Shown here one piece after another: positions 56,301 through 62,656 of a stretch of 64,000 nucleotides of DNA. The DNA is from Onchidella celtica (Eukaryota > Mollusca > Gastropoda > Systellommatophora > Onchidiidae). A model generated the notes under the pieces. That model was given only the letters and a program-made list of their open reading frames with translations. It was not told where the DNA came from and did not search any database. The position numbers and the translations under genes are program-made. Position 1 is the stretch's first letter. Each line of letters opens with the position of its first letter. The stretch lies in assembly GCA_963931925.1 (NCBI GenBank), contig OZ007579.1:29230477-29294476 (forward strand), given 5' to 3'.

Positions 56301-59300
56301 ATCTATTTCTCTCTCTTTCTGTTTCTCTCACTCCTTCCCTTCCCAGACCACCTCTCTCTCTCTCTTTCTCATTCTCTCCCTCCCCCTCTTGATTTCCCTC
56401 CCTTCCTCCCACCCCACCTCCCCCTCTCTCTTTCAATTGAACCATATGATTTCCACTATGCTGTACTTTCTCAAAGTCCTTTTCTTCCGCTACAAATATC
56501 AGCAGTTTCATCCAGACAATGTTTCCGCACTTTAGGTTTAGGCTTTACATAGAGAGACAATGATATTACCATGGCAACATAAAGCCACCAAAACAAGCGT
56601 CCACGTGAACTGGAATTCCATGTTTCGCGGCCATATCAGAAATCTCCAAAACTGGGTCAATAATGCCATGACAAAACTGGGGAGCTGAGCAAGCAATCAG
56701 GATCGTATTGGGTGTGATGGCCTGTGGGTGGAGTAGGTATAAAATAGTATTATGATATTGTTCGATAGCCAGTAATTGAGTTTCTTACTGACGCTAAAAA
56801 TAAAACAAAACAAAACTTTTTACCACAGTTTTATTTTCACAGAGTAACTATTAATGCCATGATTCCAAATGGGCTTTGTGTGCCCAAAAGGAAGGTCTAT
56901 TTTTTCTCTTTTTTTTTCGGCTAAGGAATACTGTTAGGATGATAATTGGATTTGGCTGTCACGAGTGGAGTGAGTGCAATTAAGGGGATTGCTACAGAGC
57001 GGGTGTAGAGTAAGAAGGGCTCACAGTAGACAGCAAGTTGAGCGTGCTGTTGTGAGTAGTGGGGGGGGGGAAGGGTCTGAATGAGGCGAAAGCGCTGTAT
57101 AACTATCACTGCAAGTTAGAAGGTCCTACGGATCGGACCTGTGAATAAGAGCCCATCGGGTGGACATAAAGGAAGCAGTCGAGAAGACTAGTGGAAGAGT
57201 CTTTCCAGTAATGACTGGTGTCGGGGACGGGCCGCAGAGCCACCTCGATGAGCACAGGGGATAGGCCAGCATAGGGCCGGAGGCCACACATAGGCCAGAA
57301 GTGAGGCTGTCAGTGCAGGACAGTAGAGGCACATAAAGTCGTGGCAGTCAGGCCACGGACAGGGACGTAGATATGAGAGTGAATGAGATACTATATTGTT
57401 GCCATGTTGATAGGCTAGTGAACTGATACTATGTTGTTGCCATGTTGATGGCTATGGAAATAATAATGTGTTATTGGCCTGCTGAGGTGCTAGGGGAGTG
57501 CTAAGGTGTATGACAAGGGGAAGGGGATATTGAGAGACTGCGGTGCCAGTAAATTATTAATGTGCTATTAAGACCCTGAGGGGAGAGGCTGAGGCCGAAG
57601 TGCCTTTAGGAGTAACTACCGGATTGTGGATCCGAGGGAGAGTGTGTGTGAGAATAAGGCCGTTGTACGGCAGTTCATTTCAATAATATAATGTATGTAA
57701 TTGCGCTATTATATGTATAATTATGTTTAATAAATGTGTGAGTCTGATGGGTTGTTTTGTTAAGTGTTAAACTTGTTTGTTCGTGATTGTCGTCCTGTCA
57801 TAAACTATTACATCTCCCAGTCTGGGATTTGTGACATTGGCCACTTGATTACAGCAACCGTTTCCGGAATTGGGCACTAAATAGTAATATCCTATTCCAA
57901 GTATGTTGGCAATATGGCACGAATAGCAGCTACAGTTTTTTTGTTTTTTTTTTAAAATCAAAAATAGGTACTTGTGATTCCATCTGTGTAAAATTTCGGG
58001 CAAATCAACCCCCACTGCTCCGCTTGACCCAAAAGGCCCCGTACTCCGGTGTTGAGCACTTCACTGCCATCGCCCTTCTCAAACAAAAAGATTTACCCTC
58101 TCCAATTCCCTGACGTCAGCCCGAAGGTCCGGTCCCACAGGCACGTGCTTCAGAGACAGACCGAAGTAATGAGCTGCCTTGTCCATCACTGGATGTTGTG
58201 TCAGTGGACAAACCTAATCGAAGAGAACACGATGAAGAGATCAAACCAAACATCCATTTATAACTACAAAAAGCTCCCCGCCCCCCCCCCCCCAAAAATG
58301 ATTAGGAAGCATGAAAGATTTACTGAAAAAAAAAAAAAAAAAGCAGCAAGCGAGAATCGAGCCCAAGACCTTCTTCTCCAAAAGAACCGAATGCAGGACA
58401 TTTCGTGGTGTGATCAATAACCAGAAATAACTGCAGGTCGTCTCCTATTTTATGTGAGAAAAAAAAATCACGACCTATAATATTAATAAAGGAAGGTAGA
58501 GACTTTCTGTCAACAAAAAAGCCTCGTCAAAACGTTCATGGATGGTCAACATCAATGGCCAAAAAGCAAAAAACACAACAAAAACAACAACAAAATGATA
58601 TGTCATTTTGCTTAATAGATTGAAAAAGAAATGTATTTTGTGCAAGACCAGGTTTTAGACCGTCGGCAAAATGTCAATGACCTGCTACTCTTAAATCAGA
58701 AGATGCCTTGAATTTACTTCATCTACTCTCGTATGTTATTTGATATTTTAACTGTAGTAAATTGTCCTGATAAACGCGTTATATAATGTAAACAAGGCAT
58801 CATTTCTTATTTCAGCTCTGAAAGACTTACAATCTCTGGTTCTTTAATCCAGGGGTACAACTTCTTGGCCTGGTCTCTGTAAGATTTGACAGCCATCAGG
58901 ATACTCTCTGTGCCACCCGAGGTCAGGAACCCCACAGAGTCAGAGTCACCGTTCAACATTGCACATGTCATACTGACCACCTCAGTCTCCATTTGTCTGT
59001 GAAATATGTCAGGAACTAGAAACAGGGACCATCCATAATGGACGCAGGCTCGATTTTGCCATTTTAGACCCCATTTGCCCACTGCGCGCTTTTTTTTATG
59101 CTTGGTCTGACCCCCCTACCCCGCATTATTGCATATGCATACGGCCATGAGAGCAGTAAATATCTGGGATGGAGCCTTGATGTTTTAAGACTTTAAAATG
59201 ACATTTTGCTTTTCGATAAAAATAATAAATGATCTTTAAGTGATCCAACAGCTTAATGTGCAGCAAAAAGAAAAAAAAATCAGATTTTTAAATTTATTAT

Positions 59301-62280
59301 CATAACTGAAAATATCATAGGTACCCCAGAACGCCCTCCCCCACGTATCATTATCATACACTTTGTGCACCCCCCTACAAGCGTACGGGCGTATAGTAAT
59401 ATGATGATCCCTACGCAAAAGAGCTAAGGACTTTCGGGAAGGCAAAGTCACTTTACAATAAGTACTGCAATCATGCGTTTCCTTTATAAATAATAATACA
59501 TTCGGTAAAACATATTTTCACTCATCCTATATTAATTATAATAGCAAAAGAGGCTTTTTTTTCTCCCTGACACCGGTGCTATTTTGCATACTTGAGCATT
59601 CGTGTTCCCATCCTTGTATAGTAGGGCGGGCGGCTAAGACAGTGAAACGTATCAAAACGCACACTTTCGGTGATAAGCATGAAACTAACACGTGAGTATG
59701 TGAAACCTTTCTTTTAGCGGCAGATGCACAATCATAGAGCCAGCTAGGGCGTGGCCGTTATTTCCTCAGAACTGCATGACCTTTACTTTTTATACAGGCT
59801 GCACGTTCATTATAGTTCTTCAAGTCTGTTTAAAACAGAAATTGTAGTAAAACCTTCACTAAATGACAAAAGCAGCAACAACAACAAGAAGAAAAAAAGC
59901 CTTTACTCGTATGGACAAAAACATCATTTTATTACAGGAAGTGGGTTTCTAACGCATGGCCCTCGCTCCTTCAGTAGCAATAGCGCTACGAATTTGTTAC
60001 CGTTACGGTGGAATAGTTTTGTGTATGATGGGTATCAATAATATTATCCGTCTTCGTACGTCGGTATTTCATTCAGTAAGAACATAACAGAAAAGGTCCA
60101 GCGGTTTTATAAGATATTTCAACATACCTGAGACTTGGGTAGATCATTGGGTTAAGAGCGTTCTCGTGCAGAAACGACTTCAGGAACATCTTGACAAGTT
60201 CATCATGCTCAGGTGAGAAGCCAATCTTCTCTGTGAAAAGTATGCATTTTCCTTATAGTATGTATAGCAAGGCTAGTGGCTCGCTGAGTCAAGTTTGTTT
60301 TGCATCAGTTTTGAGTCAGATTTGAACTTCCTTTGCATCAACTATCGACAACAAATTTGTTTCAGTCTCACTGGTGCGCGAGATCCCCTTTAATTCCATA
60401 GTCCACATCGGAGAGTGCAGATTTATAGAGAGATCTCACTTCCGCCAAATCATGAAACTAGGTCGCTGCGGTAAACAAGAAACTGAAGAATTGAAAGAGA
60501 CCGCCTTCATTAAAGATAGTGTGCATATCTGTTTACTGTGGTTTGTTCATATTTTTGGACTGATTGAAACTATTTGCAACCATCTGTAAGCTCCTACGCT
60601 CAGTGGAAATGTACAAACGGGTATTGTTTACCGCAGCGACCTACTTTCCGGTCCATGCTAACAGTTGTTTCGCAGAGCCTCTCGTGCCTCGCAGTGCAAA
60701 TCGACCAATATAGTGAAACCTCTCTATACATACATACTCTCTGTCCACATCTCACGCTAATCGATGCCAAACAGACTCGACCCATTGCGGTACCAGCCTA
60801 AATCTAATCAAGTATCGCCACTGTCTACGTCCAGTGCAATAGAATTCACCGATTTTTGAAAAGTATTCAATTGTGAATGATCTTCGTCAGATAAACACTT
60901 ATCAAAAGTGTTGGGCAGCAGTAAGGCTAGAGACAGAGTTACACATTACGTAGCGGTTGACTTTCTCCAGACTGGCCTGCCATGGCAAGATTTCGCAAGA
61001 TAGATATTAACAGGTTTTTTCCCTTTTTATTGCCATCTATAATAAAATATATTGTTGAATTTCATTTGCTTGCAAGTTGCAGAAAGACTGAGTGTAAAAG
61101 AGGTACAAATAAGTTTGTTTGTTTGTTTGTTGAAAGTATTTCATTGTGACTGGCCTACTCAATTTGAATGAAATCCTTGAGCTGGAGCTGAAAGACCTTT
61201 CCGAACAAGTGGAAGCTCAGCTGCCACAGTGTTTGACTAATTACCGTCATCTTACGGTTAGAAATCTGAGCAGTATTACTATAAATTTAGCGTGACATTT
61301 TAAGTCTGCATGATTATGCCGTTCACTATGTATTCCCGTGTCATGTGTCCATCCCGTATTGATAGAGCTAAAACTTCAAATGGACTTTAAACTTTAAACT
61401 CAGGCCCTATTTTGACAAATGTGGTATTGATTACACAACATCATTTTGAATGATCGATTTTCACTTTAGCACCTATAAAACACAAAAAAGCGGGTGAGGG
61501 GAGATTGCTCAGGTATTTGTTGGTTCTGTGACTCGGTATATTACAACAAGAAGCAGGCGTCACACTTTACAAGGCTCATGTCATATCACACTATCACGAA
61601 ATGAGATAACCAGACGGATACCGTACACAGATAACATAGTTGACCTACCGGTGAAAAGTTCGTACGCATCTTTCTGTAGTTCATAATGGTCGTCTTTGAG
61701 TGTGTACGTGTAGGCAAATATCTTCCCATCCAGATGATCGGTCTCTTTATTCTTCATCTCTTTCATTTTCTCTAACAGCTCATCTTTGGTCATTCCTGAA
61801 GAAGCAGAAAACATAATAATGTACGACATACAACATAATCTCTAACTGTATTTCGTCCTGCCTTTCACTAGTCTAGGTAGCCATCTTAGTGCTAGTATTC
61901 TTAACGAATCGACACAGCATTTTATTCTTTTTGAGTGCATTTAAGTTTTTTTTTTTCTTTAAATTCATGAGACAGTTAGATATCCACCAACACCTCATTT
62001 GGCAGTTTTCCCTCAGACAGTGTTCATGAAATGGGCAATCCACCAGCTCATCAGTGAACATGTCCATCATCCATCCATCCATCCATCCAGTCAGCTATCC
62101 AATCGAACAGCCAGTAAAACCAGAGAGAGAAAAAGCAGCTGAGAGAGGAAAAAAGAGAGGGGAGAAAGACAGACAAGAGAGAAAGAGAAAAAAGGGAGAG
62201 GGGGAGAGAGAGAAAAAAGAAGAGACAGAGAGAGAAAGAAGAGAAAGAGAGAGAGAGAGAGAGAGAGATAGAGAGAGAGG

Positions 62281-62359
<79 letters not shown>

Positions 62360-62642
62360 CGGTAATTTAAACCATCTCCACCTACCTTTCTTTGGAATAA
62401 CAATCTTGGCAGGTTTTCCACCAAATTTAGAAGCCAACTTGGTGGTCTTGATGAAATTGGAGGCCTCTGATTTGAGTACAGAATTGAGCAAACCGGCAAC
62501 TCCGGGGATCTGTTTGATACCAATGACCACCGCCCTCATCATCTCTCGGACTCCCCCACGCAGGTACAACCCCAACAGCATGGAGATGACCACCGCAATC
62601 ACAGCATGTTCTAGTATGAAGATGATCATGATGGTGGTCGTG
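29217..62642 (-). CDS. SGPL1: Sphingosine-1-phosphate lyase, 12 exons
   Basis: A PLP-dependent ER-membrane enzyme that splits phosphorylated sphingoid bases into a fatty aldehyde and phosphoethanolamine. Exons in order are 62386-62642, 61649-61795, 60128-60230, 58831-58996, 58097-58213, 56570-56721, 55672-55771, 55285-55399, 54207-54328, 30787-30889, 30252-30370 and 29217-29342. Every junction is GT-AG and every phase matches, giving about 537-541 codons against 568 in human. Visible features are an N-terminal membrane segment (exon 1), the SGGTES cofactor-phosphate motif (exon 4), HVDACFGG with the pyridine-binding Asp (exon 6) and the Schiff-base Lys in SADVHKYGY (exon 7). C-terminal blocks ([24 protein letters not shown]) also fit. 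The true start is uncertain: ATG at 62629 or a small upstream exon. It is probably functional despite heavy transposon load in its introns. Confidence 0.93.
30252..30370 (-). CDS. SGPL1: S1P lyase exon 11
   Basis: Acceptor CCTCCAG, donor GTAAGT. It encodes [18 protein letters not shown] and on to KDSVQVAK, the C-terminal small domain. Confidence 0.9.
30415..30475. repeat. (ATGG)n microsatellite
   Basis: GATGGATGG repeat just upstream of exon 11 on the - strand, inside intron 10. Confidence 0.9.
30787..30889 (-). CDS. SGPL1: S1P lyase exon 10
   Basis: Acceptor CCCACAG, donor GTGGGG. It encodes [19 protein letters not shown] and on to LADLMEKKG-type sequence, and follows the 23.3 kb intron 9. 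Confidence 0.9.
31051..31236. mobile_element. Fold-back element, copy 2 of the 15705-15976 family
   Basis: It shares GTTATGTAGCAAAGCCT, GAAACGATAC and AAACGCAAAACG with copy 1. Its own halves are imperfect inverted repeats (TAAAGTCAAAATGTC versus GACATTCTGACTTTA-like). It is more diverged and shorter. Confidence 0.7.
32988..33059 (-). tRNA. tRNA-Cys (GCA), copy 1
   Basis: 72 nt on the - strand. The acceptor stem GGGGATA/TGTCCCC pairs fully (one G-T) and the discriminator is U. D-arm is TAGCTCAGTGGTAGAGCA, the anticodon loop CTGCAGA gives GCA, and the T-loop is TTCGAAC. The T-stem has one G-T pair. TTTT follows within a few bases, as expected for Pol III termination. Confidence 0.96.
33988..34270 (+). 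mobile_element. tRNA-derived SINE, full-length-looking copy
   Basis: The head carries an A-box-like TGGTCTAGAGG (34001-34011) and a good B-box GGTTCAAATCC (34044-34054), so Pol III could transcribe it. The body contains TCTTCTCGGATAAGAACG and GTTGCGCACGT. This resembles the conserved central domain I know from invertebrate SINEs (Nin-type), but I cannot confirm that. The same body occurs at 9537-9735. Confidence 0.85.
35239..35310 (-). tRNA. tRNA-Cys (GCA), copy 2
   Basis: By eye identical to copy 1 across all 72 nt. A run of ten T follows on the - strand. It lies about 2.2 kb from copy 1. Confidence 0.96.
35753..35824 (-). tRNA. tRNA-Cys (GCA), copy 3
   Basis: It differs from copies 1 and 2 by one base that restores a fully Watson-Crick T-stem (CCCGG/CCGGG). 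TTTTTT follows. It lies 0.44 kb from copy 2. Confidence 0.96.
36631..36840. mobile_element. Terminal-inverted-repeat element, 210 bp
   Basis: 36631-36690 is the inverted copy of 36782-36840. Shared blocks are TTTTCATGTGTACGGAA and ACGGCAACGGAAAC. The 145-codon frame on the - strand across it lacks any recognised domain. Confidence 0.78.
38097..38440. repeat. Trinucleotide-rich patch (CTA/CTG/CCA type)
   Basis: Degenerate (CTACTA)n-like sequence. Frames read out Ser/Thr or Val runs, which are artefacts of the repeat. Confidence 0.85.
40333..40337 (+). other. Target site duplication GACAG (left) of element A
   Basis: GACAG immediately before the 5' LTR; the same five bases follow the 3' LTR at 54130-54134. 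Confidence 0.9.
40338..40945 (+). repeat. 5' LTR of element A
   Basis: 608 bp, starts TGTAGCGTCC and ends CTGTTACA. A TATATATAAG box at about 40653 probably drives transcription. Confidence 0.95.
40949..40966 (+). other. Primer binding site, tRNA-Pro type
   Basis: TGGGGGCTCGTCCGGGAT, three bases after the LTR. It is the same 18 bases as the well-known PBS primed by tRNA-Pro in murine gammaretroviruses. Confidence 0.9.
41057..45595 (+). CDS. Gag-Pol polyprotein of element A (1512 codons, intact)
   Basis: A single open frame. Residues about 30-90 form a Glu/Gln/Arg-rich coiled coil, followed by a capsid-like region. Two CCHC zinc knuckles lie at about 296-309 and 321-335. The protease DTG is at about 422. 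The integrase has its HHCC finger from about 613 and D-D-E at about 674, 735 and 771, with the last spacing exactly 35 residues. Then comes an acidic linker (about 960-1060). The reverse transcriptase has RIDLSKGYW and YVDD at about 1245, and RNase H starts at ATDAP near 1395. Gag and Pol are in one frame with no frameshift. The integrase lies before RT, unlike standard Ty3/Gypsy elements. All catalytic residues are present, so it may still be active. Confidence 0.95.
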   Translation: MSEAIGRLGQEADALELTGKERQDYIREGLREERERQERMEQLKIEAQREAQEKEAQRQAQEKEAERQAQLEREKMNHELEMERIRHQRGGESTQGTSDHASSKRPKLPAFQDGKDDLDSWLLRFERFAETADWPRSTWTTSLSALLTGRALECFCRLPIDEAKDYDKVKEALQKRYNLSEDGYRLMFRQGKPEDGEDVGMFLTRIKTYLERWIKLSKTEKTYEGVRDLFVREQFMDVCPPDLATHVRERKPKTLQDVADSAEAFLVARNRTLSGSARLQSRPVRQRPNGDRSPQVCHRCQRPGHKATECRTKINDKGELKCYLCGKPGHVRRMCPAQKDTGRGRPNKAAAAVVIAADESLRQDATTADTSINVQAVMKDGKLQLAVPVTCRGCSDGRTVEKLKLPMMKGLIGNRAVDVLRDTGCEGVVVRRSLVDDGQLTGGKKLIARIDNSLLAAEEAIIDVRTPYLTGRVTALCLPETICDLVVGNVDGAKDPYDPDTVVMVGAVTTRAQEKRKDQSTSLRVPRAERHAGVDRKELIRLQEEDEDLKKLGQKKIPTNRGNKSVHFERHGGVLYRIYRDIRQATITRQVVLPEKLREYVVSVAHDSIVGGHLGVKKTKDRVMSNFYWPGIEGDVARYCRSCDICQRTVNKGATPKVHLQSMPVVDIPFRRVAVDLVGPIDPPSEGGHRYILVYVDYATRYPEATPLKKIDAETVAEALVNIYSRLGVPEEILSDQGTQFMSDVMKETHRLLGIRQSTTTVYHPMCNGLVERFNGTLKKTLRRLCAEQPKQWHRYINPLLFAYREVPQESTKFAPFELLYGRTVRGPMHILRKLWTKDVEEPETKTSYQYVMELRERLEDTWKLATEELSKAQGRQKTYYDRKARERKFRPGDEVLVLLPTNANKLLVQWKGPYKVVSVVGVNDYRVKMGVQEKTLHANLLKRYIPGTTPATTQAATAAMGPASVVTEMCEMNDGRSDTTPGDVDAMMDDDGDGAGTVLAENDVMDESQPVESAGMTVIEDCDLEGDNGGMTEDLADLGSWDQKEGYEDVQYGTQLTPEQRQQLGDVVKEYQRIFTNLPGCCQLGEHCVDLTSEVPVRQRPYPVPYAMRDSLKEELSTMERLGIIRRSSSTYASPVVVVKKKDGSNRVCIDYRRLNKITVFDPIPTAPSEVFQSLSRGRIFSRIDLSKGYWQVRVREQDIPKTAFVTMGEHYEFTRMPFGMMNSGATLNRIVKPLIQGLNNVTAYVDDLLIHTETFDEHVKALKELLQRMDQAGLTARPSKCLIGTSEVDFVGHSVGKGMIGLLEENVCKVRDAPRPTTKKEVKAFLGLVGYYQEFVPNFAAIATPLSDLLRKGQPNVVQWEEVQEKAYTSLKNAIVSKPVLCLPDFSKEFVLATDAPDRGLGAALMQEYEGKLYPVAYASRKLLPRETKYSVSERECLAIVWAVKKFTLYLYGKEFVLQTDHRSLEYLNSARFDSPKLLRWSLFLQSYRFRIRYVKGKENVGADFLSRVF
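45596..46320. other. Non-coding 3' region of element A
   Basis: T- and G-rich sequence after the gag-pol stop, rich in short TATTGTA/TTGTAATG motifs. No env-like frame is seen. It continues at 53476-53521 after element B. Confidence 0.6.
46321..46325 (+). other. Target site duplication CGCTT of element B
   Basis: CGCTT here and at 53471-53475, immediately outside the element B LTRs. Confidence 0.92.
46326..47203 (-). repeat. 3' LTR of element B
   Basis: On the - strand it reads TGTCACGAGTGG to GATTTGTGACA. By eye identical to 52593-53470. A related solo copy lies at 56957-57836. Confidence 0.95.
47204..47219 (-). other. Polypurine tract of element B
   Basis: On the - strand the sequence just before the 3' LTR is GGGGTGGGGGATGA, fitting a plus-strand primer. 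Confidence 0.75.
47563..48447 (-). pseudogene. Element B: RT C-terminal part plus RNase H (5'-deleted)
   Basis: Reads from just before the RT active site (FFDD, about codon 29) through the RT thumb ([20 protein letters not shown]) and RNase H ([18 protein letters not shown]) to ADYLSRA and a stop. Compared with element A, about 270 codons upstream are absent, including the first catalytic Asp region. The opening about 25 codons overlap the end of the integrase frame in another frame, so the deletion joined the two out of frame. No working RT can be made from it. Confidence 0.9.
48374..51613 (-). CDS. Element B Gag-protease-integrase (1079 codons)
   Basis: ATG at 51611-51613. The N-terminal about 120 residues are a repetitive EREAK/QEREA coiled coil. 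A capsid-like region follows. Two zinc knuckles start [14 protein letters not shown] and CWNCGRADH. Protease has LRDTGST. Integrase has an HHCC finger and D-D-E, with 35 residues between the second Asp and the Glu. The frame ends about 20 codons after the HVDRL block, where the deletion junction begins. Gag and integrase look intact, so it could supply or use proteins in trans. Related in order and motifs to element A but a distinct family by LTR. Confidence 0.92.
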   Translation of the reverse strand: MAELQQLMKLGKELGLEGEELRGWIKEQQADLRDERAKDREREKEAQERQREQEREAKDKQEEREAKAQQQEREAKDKEQEREFKQQEREAKAQEQEREFKLKELEDKQQEREARIRIAELELKKNTPTETVERQVHNKGGVRIKLPTFDDRKDDIDAFLYRFELNAQLQWGENKELWATYLASLLQGRALTYFKELQREDVQDYDKLKALLLRRFARTEEYFREQFRRARADTREDFAAFVARLTEYFANWVDLAHVGTDFAKLKDLMIRDQLYASCHKDLVAFLKENEPATVQEASKLAEAYRTAHPSKPVARAYVQDAGYVAVVEGSPAGLRDRSRQRGAYSGQAQGQHRGFHQSPAFGSGKFDRAGGLGRGNGRGRVVTFADDRRHRDSSSGREGSRGPRPRAAQGAECWTCGRVGHFSRECRAAKCWNCGRADHISVNCPAGRIAANVDSSSSPCSPNKFHHAAACVTSDNGGGQYSKCPSCEKLLSSGVLPCGRKIPVINSCHTGGGLRVYPGFVGDEPVSVLRDTGSTVVGVHRDCIRDSQLTGETVPCIQFSGAIEKLPMAKIMIDTPFLSGEVEAVVGCFPGAQLIIGNVSRVVSPSDENVQAWSQSKGIDFCAAVETRRRVADKDKIRPLATPAVNLDITPERLAKLQGEDPSLNPCFGEARTEKTRRYKNGSSSFIVQAGILFRKYVTVSSILKQVVVPALLIATVLHLAHDVPLAGHMGIARTKERVLKNFYWPSIHRDVQVYCKTCSACQKTTHKGRTPQAPLQKIPTVSEPFKKVSIDLVGPIHPATDRGNRFFLTVICNATRWPEAVPLRTITSEAVAEALFAIFARVGIPEQILSDRGAQFTSQMMKELFRLFSIQPITTTPYHPQANGMCERLNSTLKSMLRKVAADRPKDWDRYIPAVLFAYREVRQESTGFSPFEMMYGRSPRGPTDVLRDMMTSPSSGDDEQISVFQYLVDLRERLSAARTIAEEASSIASKRAKDYKDRGSKLRIFKPGDKVLLLLPTDHNKLLMTWKGPYVIERIVSKVDYAIHIDGSVKVFHVDRLQRVHQRPEYRYSRTSVEGHT
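51614..52552. other. 5' leader of element B
   Basis: Nearly 1 kb between the PBS region and the gag ATG on the - strand, A/T-rich with no open frame of note. Packaging or translation signals cannot be told by eye. Confidence 0.6.
52553..52591 (-). other. Primer binding site region of element B, duplicated
   Basis: On the - strand TGGGGGCTCGTCC occurs twice, at 52591-52579 next to the LTR and again at 52568-52556. The repeat also includes the last bases of the LTR (TTGTGACAC); the period is 23 bp. It is a tRNA-Pro type PBS, matching 14 bases at the inner edge. Confidence 0.85.
52593..53470 (-). repeat. 5' LTR of element B
   Basis: 878 bp, identical by eye to 46326-47203. The element is read on the - strand, so this is the upstream LTR. 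Confidence 0.95.
53511..53521 (+). other. Weak polypurine tract of element A
   Basis: TTGGGGAGTTG directly before the 3' LTR. It is short and not pure, but correctly placed. Confidence 0.5.
53522..54129 (+). repeat. 3' LTR of element A
   Basis: 608 bp. Compared with the 5' LTR I see three single-base differences (early AAC/ACC, then GTCAG/GTCAA, then CTGGC/CTGAC). Confidence 0.95.
54207..54328 (-). CDS. SGPL1: S1P lyase exon 9
   Basis: Acceptor TTTACAG, donor GTAAGT. It encodes [20 protein letters not shown] and on to VGVKGID. Element A ends only about 75 bp beyond its donor. Confidence 0.92.
54750..55043 (+). CDS. Unrecognised 97-codon ORF antisense in lyase intron 8
   Basis: Open frame of ordinary amino-acid mix, including [20 protein letters not shown], on the strand opposite the lyase gene. 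I recognise no family. It could be a remnant of a retrocopy or transposon, or chance. Confidence 0.15.
   Translation: MSSMQIKNSIPKIFFSTPWHRKHSNRQCRGLLQKCQSNTRPPIQVRLVWCDDRNSNYVAVVKTQKGAKKEIIAHGWELGCIHLAITKLHYNITVLSP
55285..55399 (-). CDS. SGPL1: S1P lyase exon 8
   Basis: Acceptor TGCCTACCAG, donor GTAAGG. It encodes [18 protein letters not shown] and on to [14 protein letters not shown], a family hallmark. Confidence 0.93.
55672..55771 (-). CDS. SGPL1: S1P lyase exon 7 (catalytic lysine)
   Basis: Acceptor ATTTGTAG, donor GTGAGA. It encodes [13 protein letters not shown] and [17 protein letters not shown]. The Lys in HKYGY forms the PLP Schiff base in this family. Confidence 0.94.
56218..56298. 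repeat. (CT)n microsatellite
   Basis: CT tract in lyase intron 6. The overlapping 216- and 135-codon frames are artefacts. Confidence 0.96.
56570..56721 (-). CDS. SGPL1: S1P lyase exon 6
   Basis: Acceptor CCCACAG, donor GTAATA. It encodes [20 protein letters not shown] and on to [16 protein letters not shown]. The Asp of HVDA binds the PLP ring nitrogen. Confidence 0.93.
56957..57836 (+). mobile_element. Solo LTR of the element B family
   Basis: 880 bp starting TGTCACGAGTGGAG and ending GGGATTTGTGACA. It is homologous along its length to the element B LTR but carries scattered substitutions. It is flanked by TTGGC at 56952-56956 and 57837-57841. It lies in lyase intron 5, antisense to the gene. 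Internal sequence was lost, as expected from LTR-LTR recombination. Confidence 0.95.
58097..58213 (-). CDS. SGPL1: S1P lyase exon 5
   Basis: Acceptor TTCGATTAG, donor GTAAAT. It encodes [19 protein letters not shown] and on to [17 protein letters not shown] aligns with the conserved helix before the substrate loop. Confidence 0.9.
58831..58996 (-). CDS. SGPL1: S1P lyase exon 4 (PLP phosphate motif)
   Basis: Acceptor ATATTTCACAG, donor GTAAGT. It encodes [20 protein letters not shown], then [19 protein letters not shown] and on to KEPEI. Confidence 0.94.
58997..60127. other. Lyase intron 3
   Basis: Unremarkable AT-rich intron with short poly-A and CAA runs. No gene or element is recognised. 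Confidence 0.5.
60128..60230 (-). CDS. SGPL1: S1P lyase exon 3
   Basis: Acceptor TTTTCACAG, donor GTATGT. It encodes [19 protein letters not shown] and [25 protein letters not shown] replaces the NPLHPDIFP-type block of vertebrate enzymes. Confidence 0.88.
60231..61648. other. Lyase intron 2
   Basis: No gene is recognised. Short stretches such as GAGTCAAGTTTGTTTTGCATC echo sequences near 30220 and 62740, perhaps old copies of one repeat. Confidence 0.4.
61649..61795 (-). CDS. SGPL1: S1P lyase exon 2
   Basis: Acceptor CTGCTTCTTCAG, donor GTAGGT. It encodes [20 protein letters not shown] and on to [21 protein letters not shown], the N-terminal dimer-arm region. Confidence 0.88.
62063..62359. 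repeat. (CCAT)n then (GA)n repeat
   Basis: A CCAT run at 62070-62090, then a long impure GA tract in lyase intron 1, ending just short of exon 1's donor. Overlapping frames are artefacts. Confidence 0.95.
62386..62642 (-). CDS. SGPL1: S1P lyase exon 1 visible (membrane anchor)
   Basis: Donor GTAGGT after IVIPKKG. It contains a hydrophobic segment ([16 protein letters not shown]) followed by basic and [11 protein letters not shown] sequence. A possible acceptor TTGCTTGTAG at 62643 suggests a further upstream exon. Otherwise ATG at 62629 or an upstream ATG at 62656 starts the protein. Confidence 0.82.
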
Positions 62643-62656
62643 CTACAAGCAAACAA

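Noticed and set aside
56108-56552. Several SLSL or RERE frames
   Set aside because: Artefacts of the CT microsatellite in lyase intron 6.
62051-62385. Extension of the lyase exon 1 frame into SLSLSL repeats
   Set aside because: A GTAGGT donor at 62385 ends the exon, and the rest is the GA microsatellite of intron 1.
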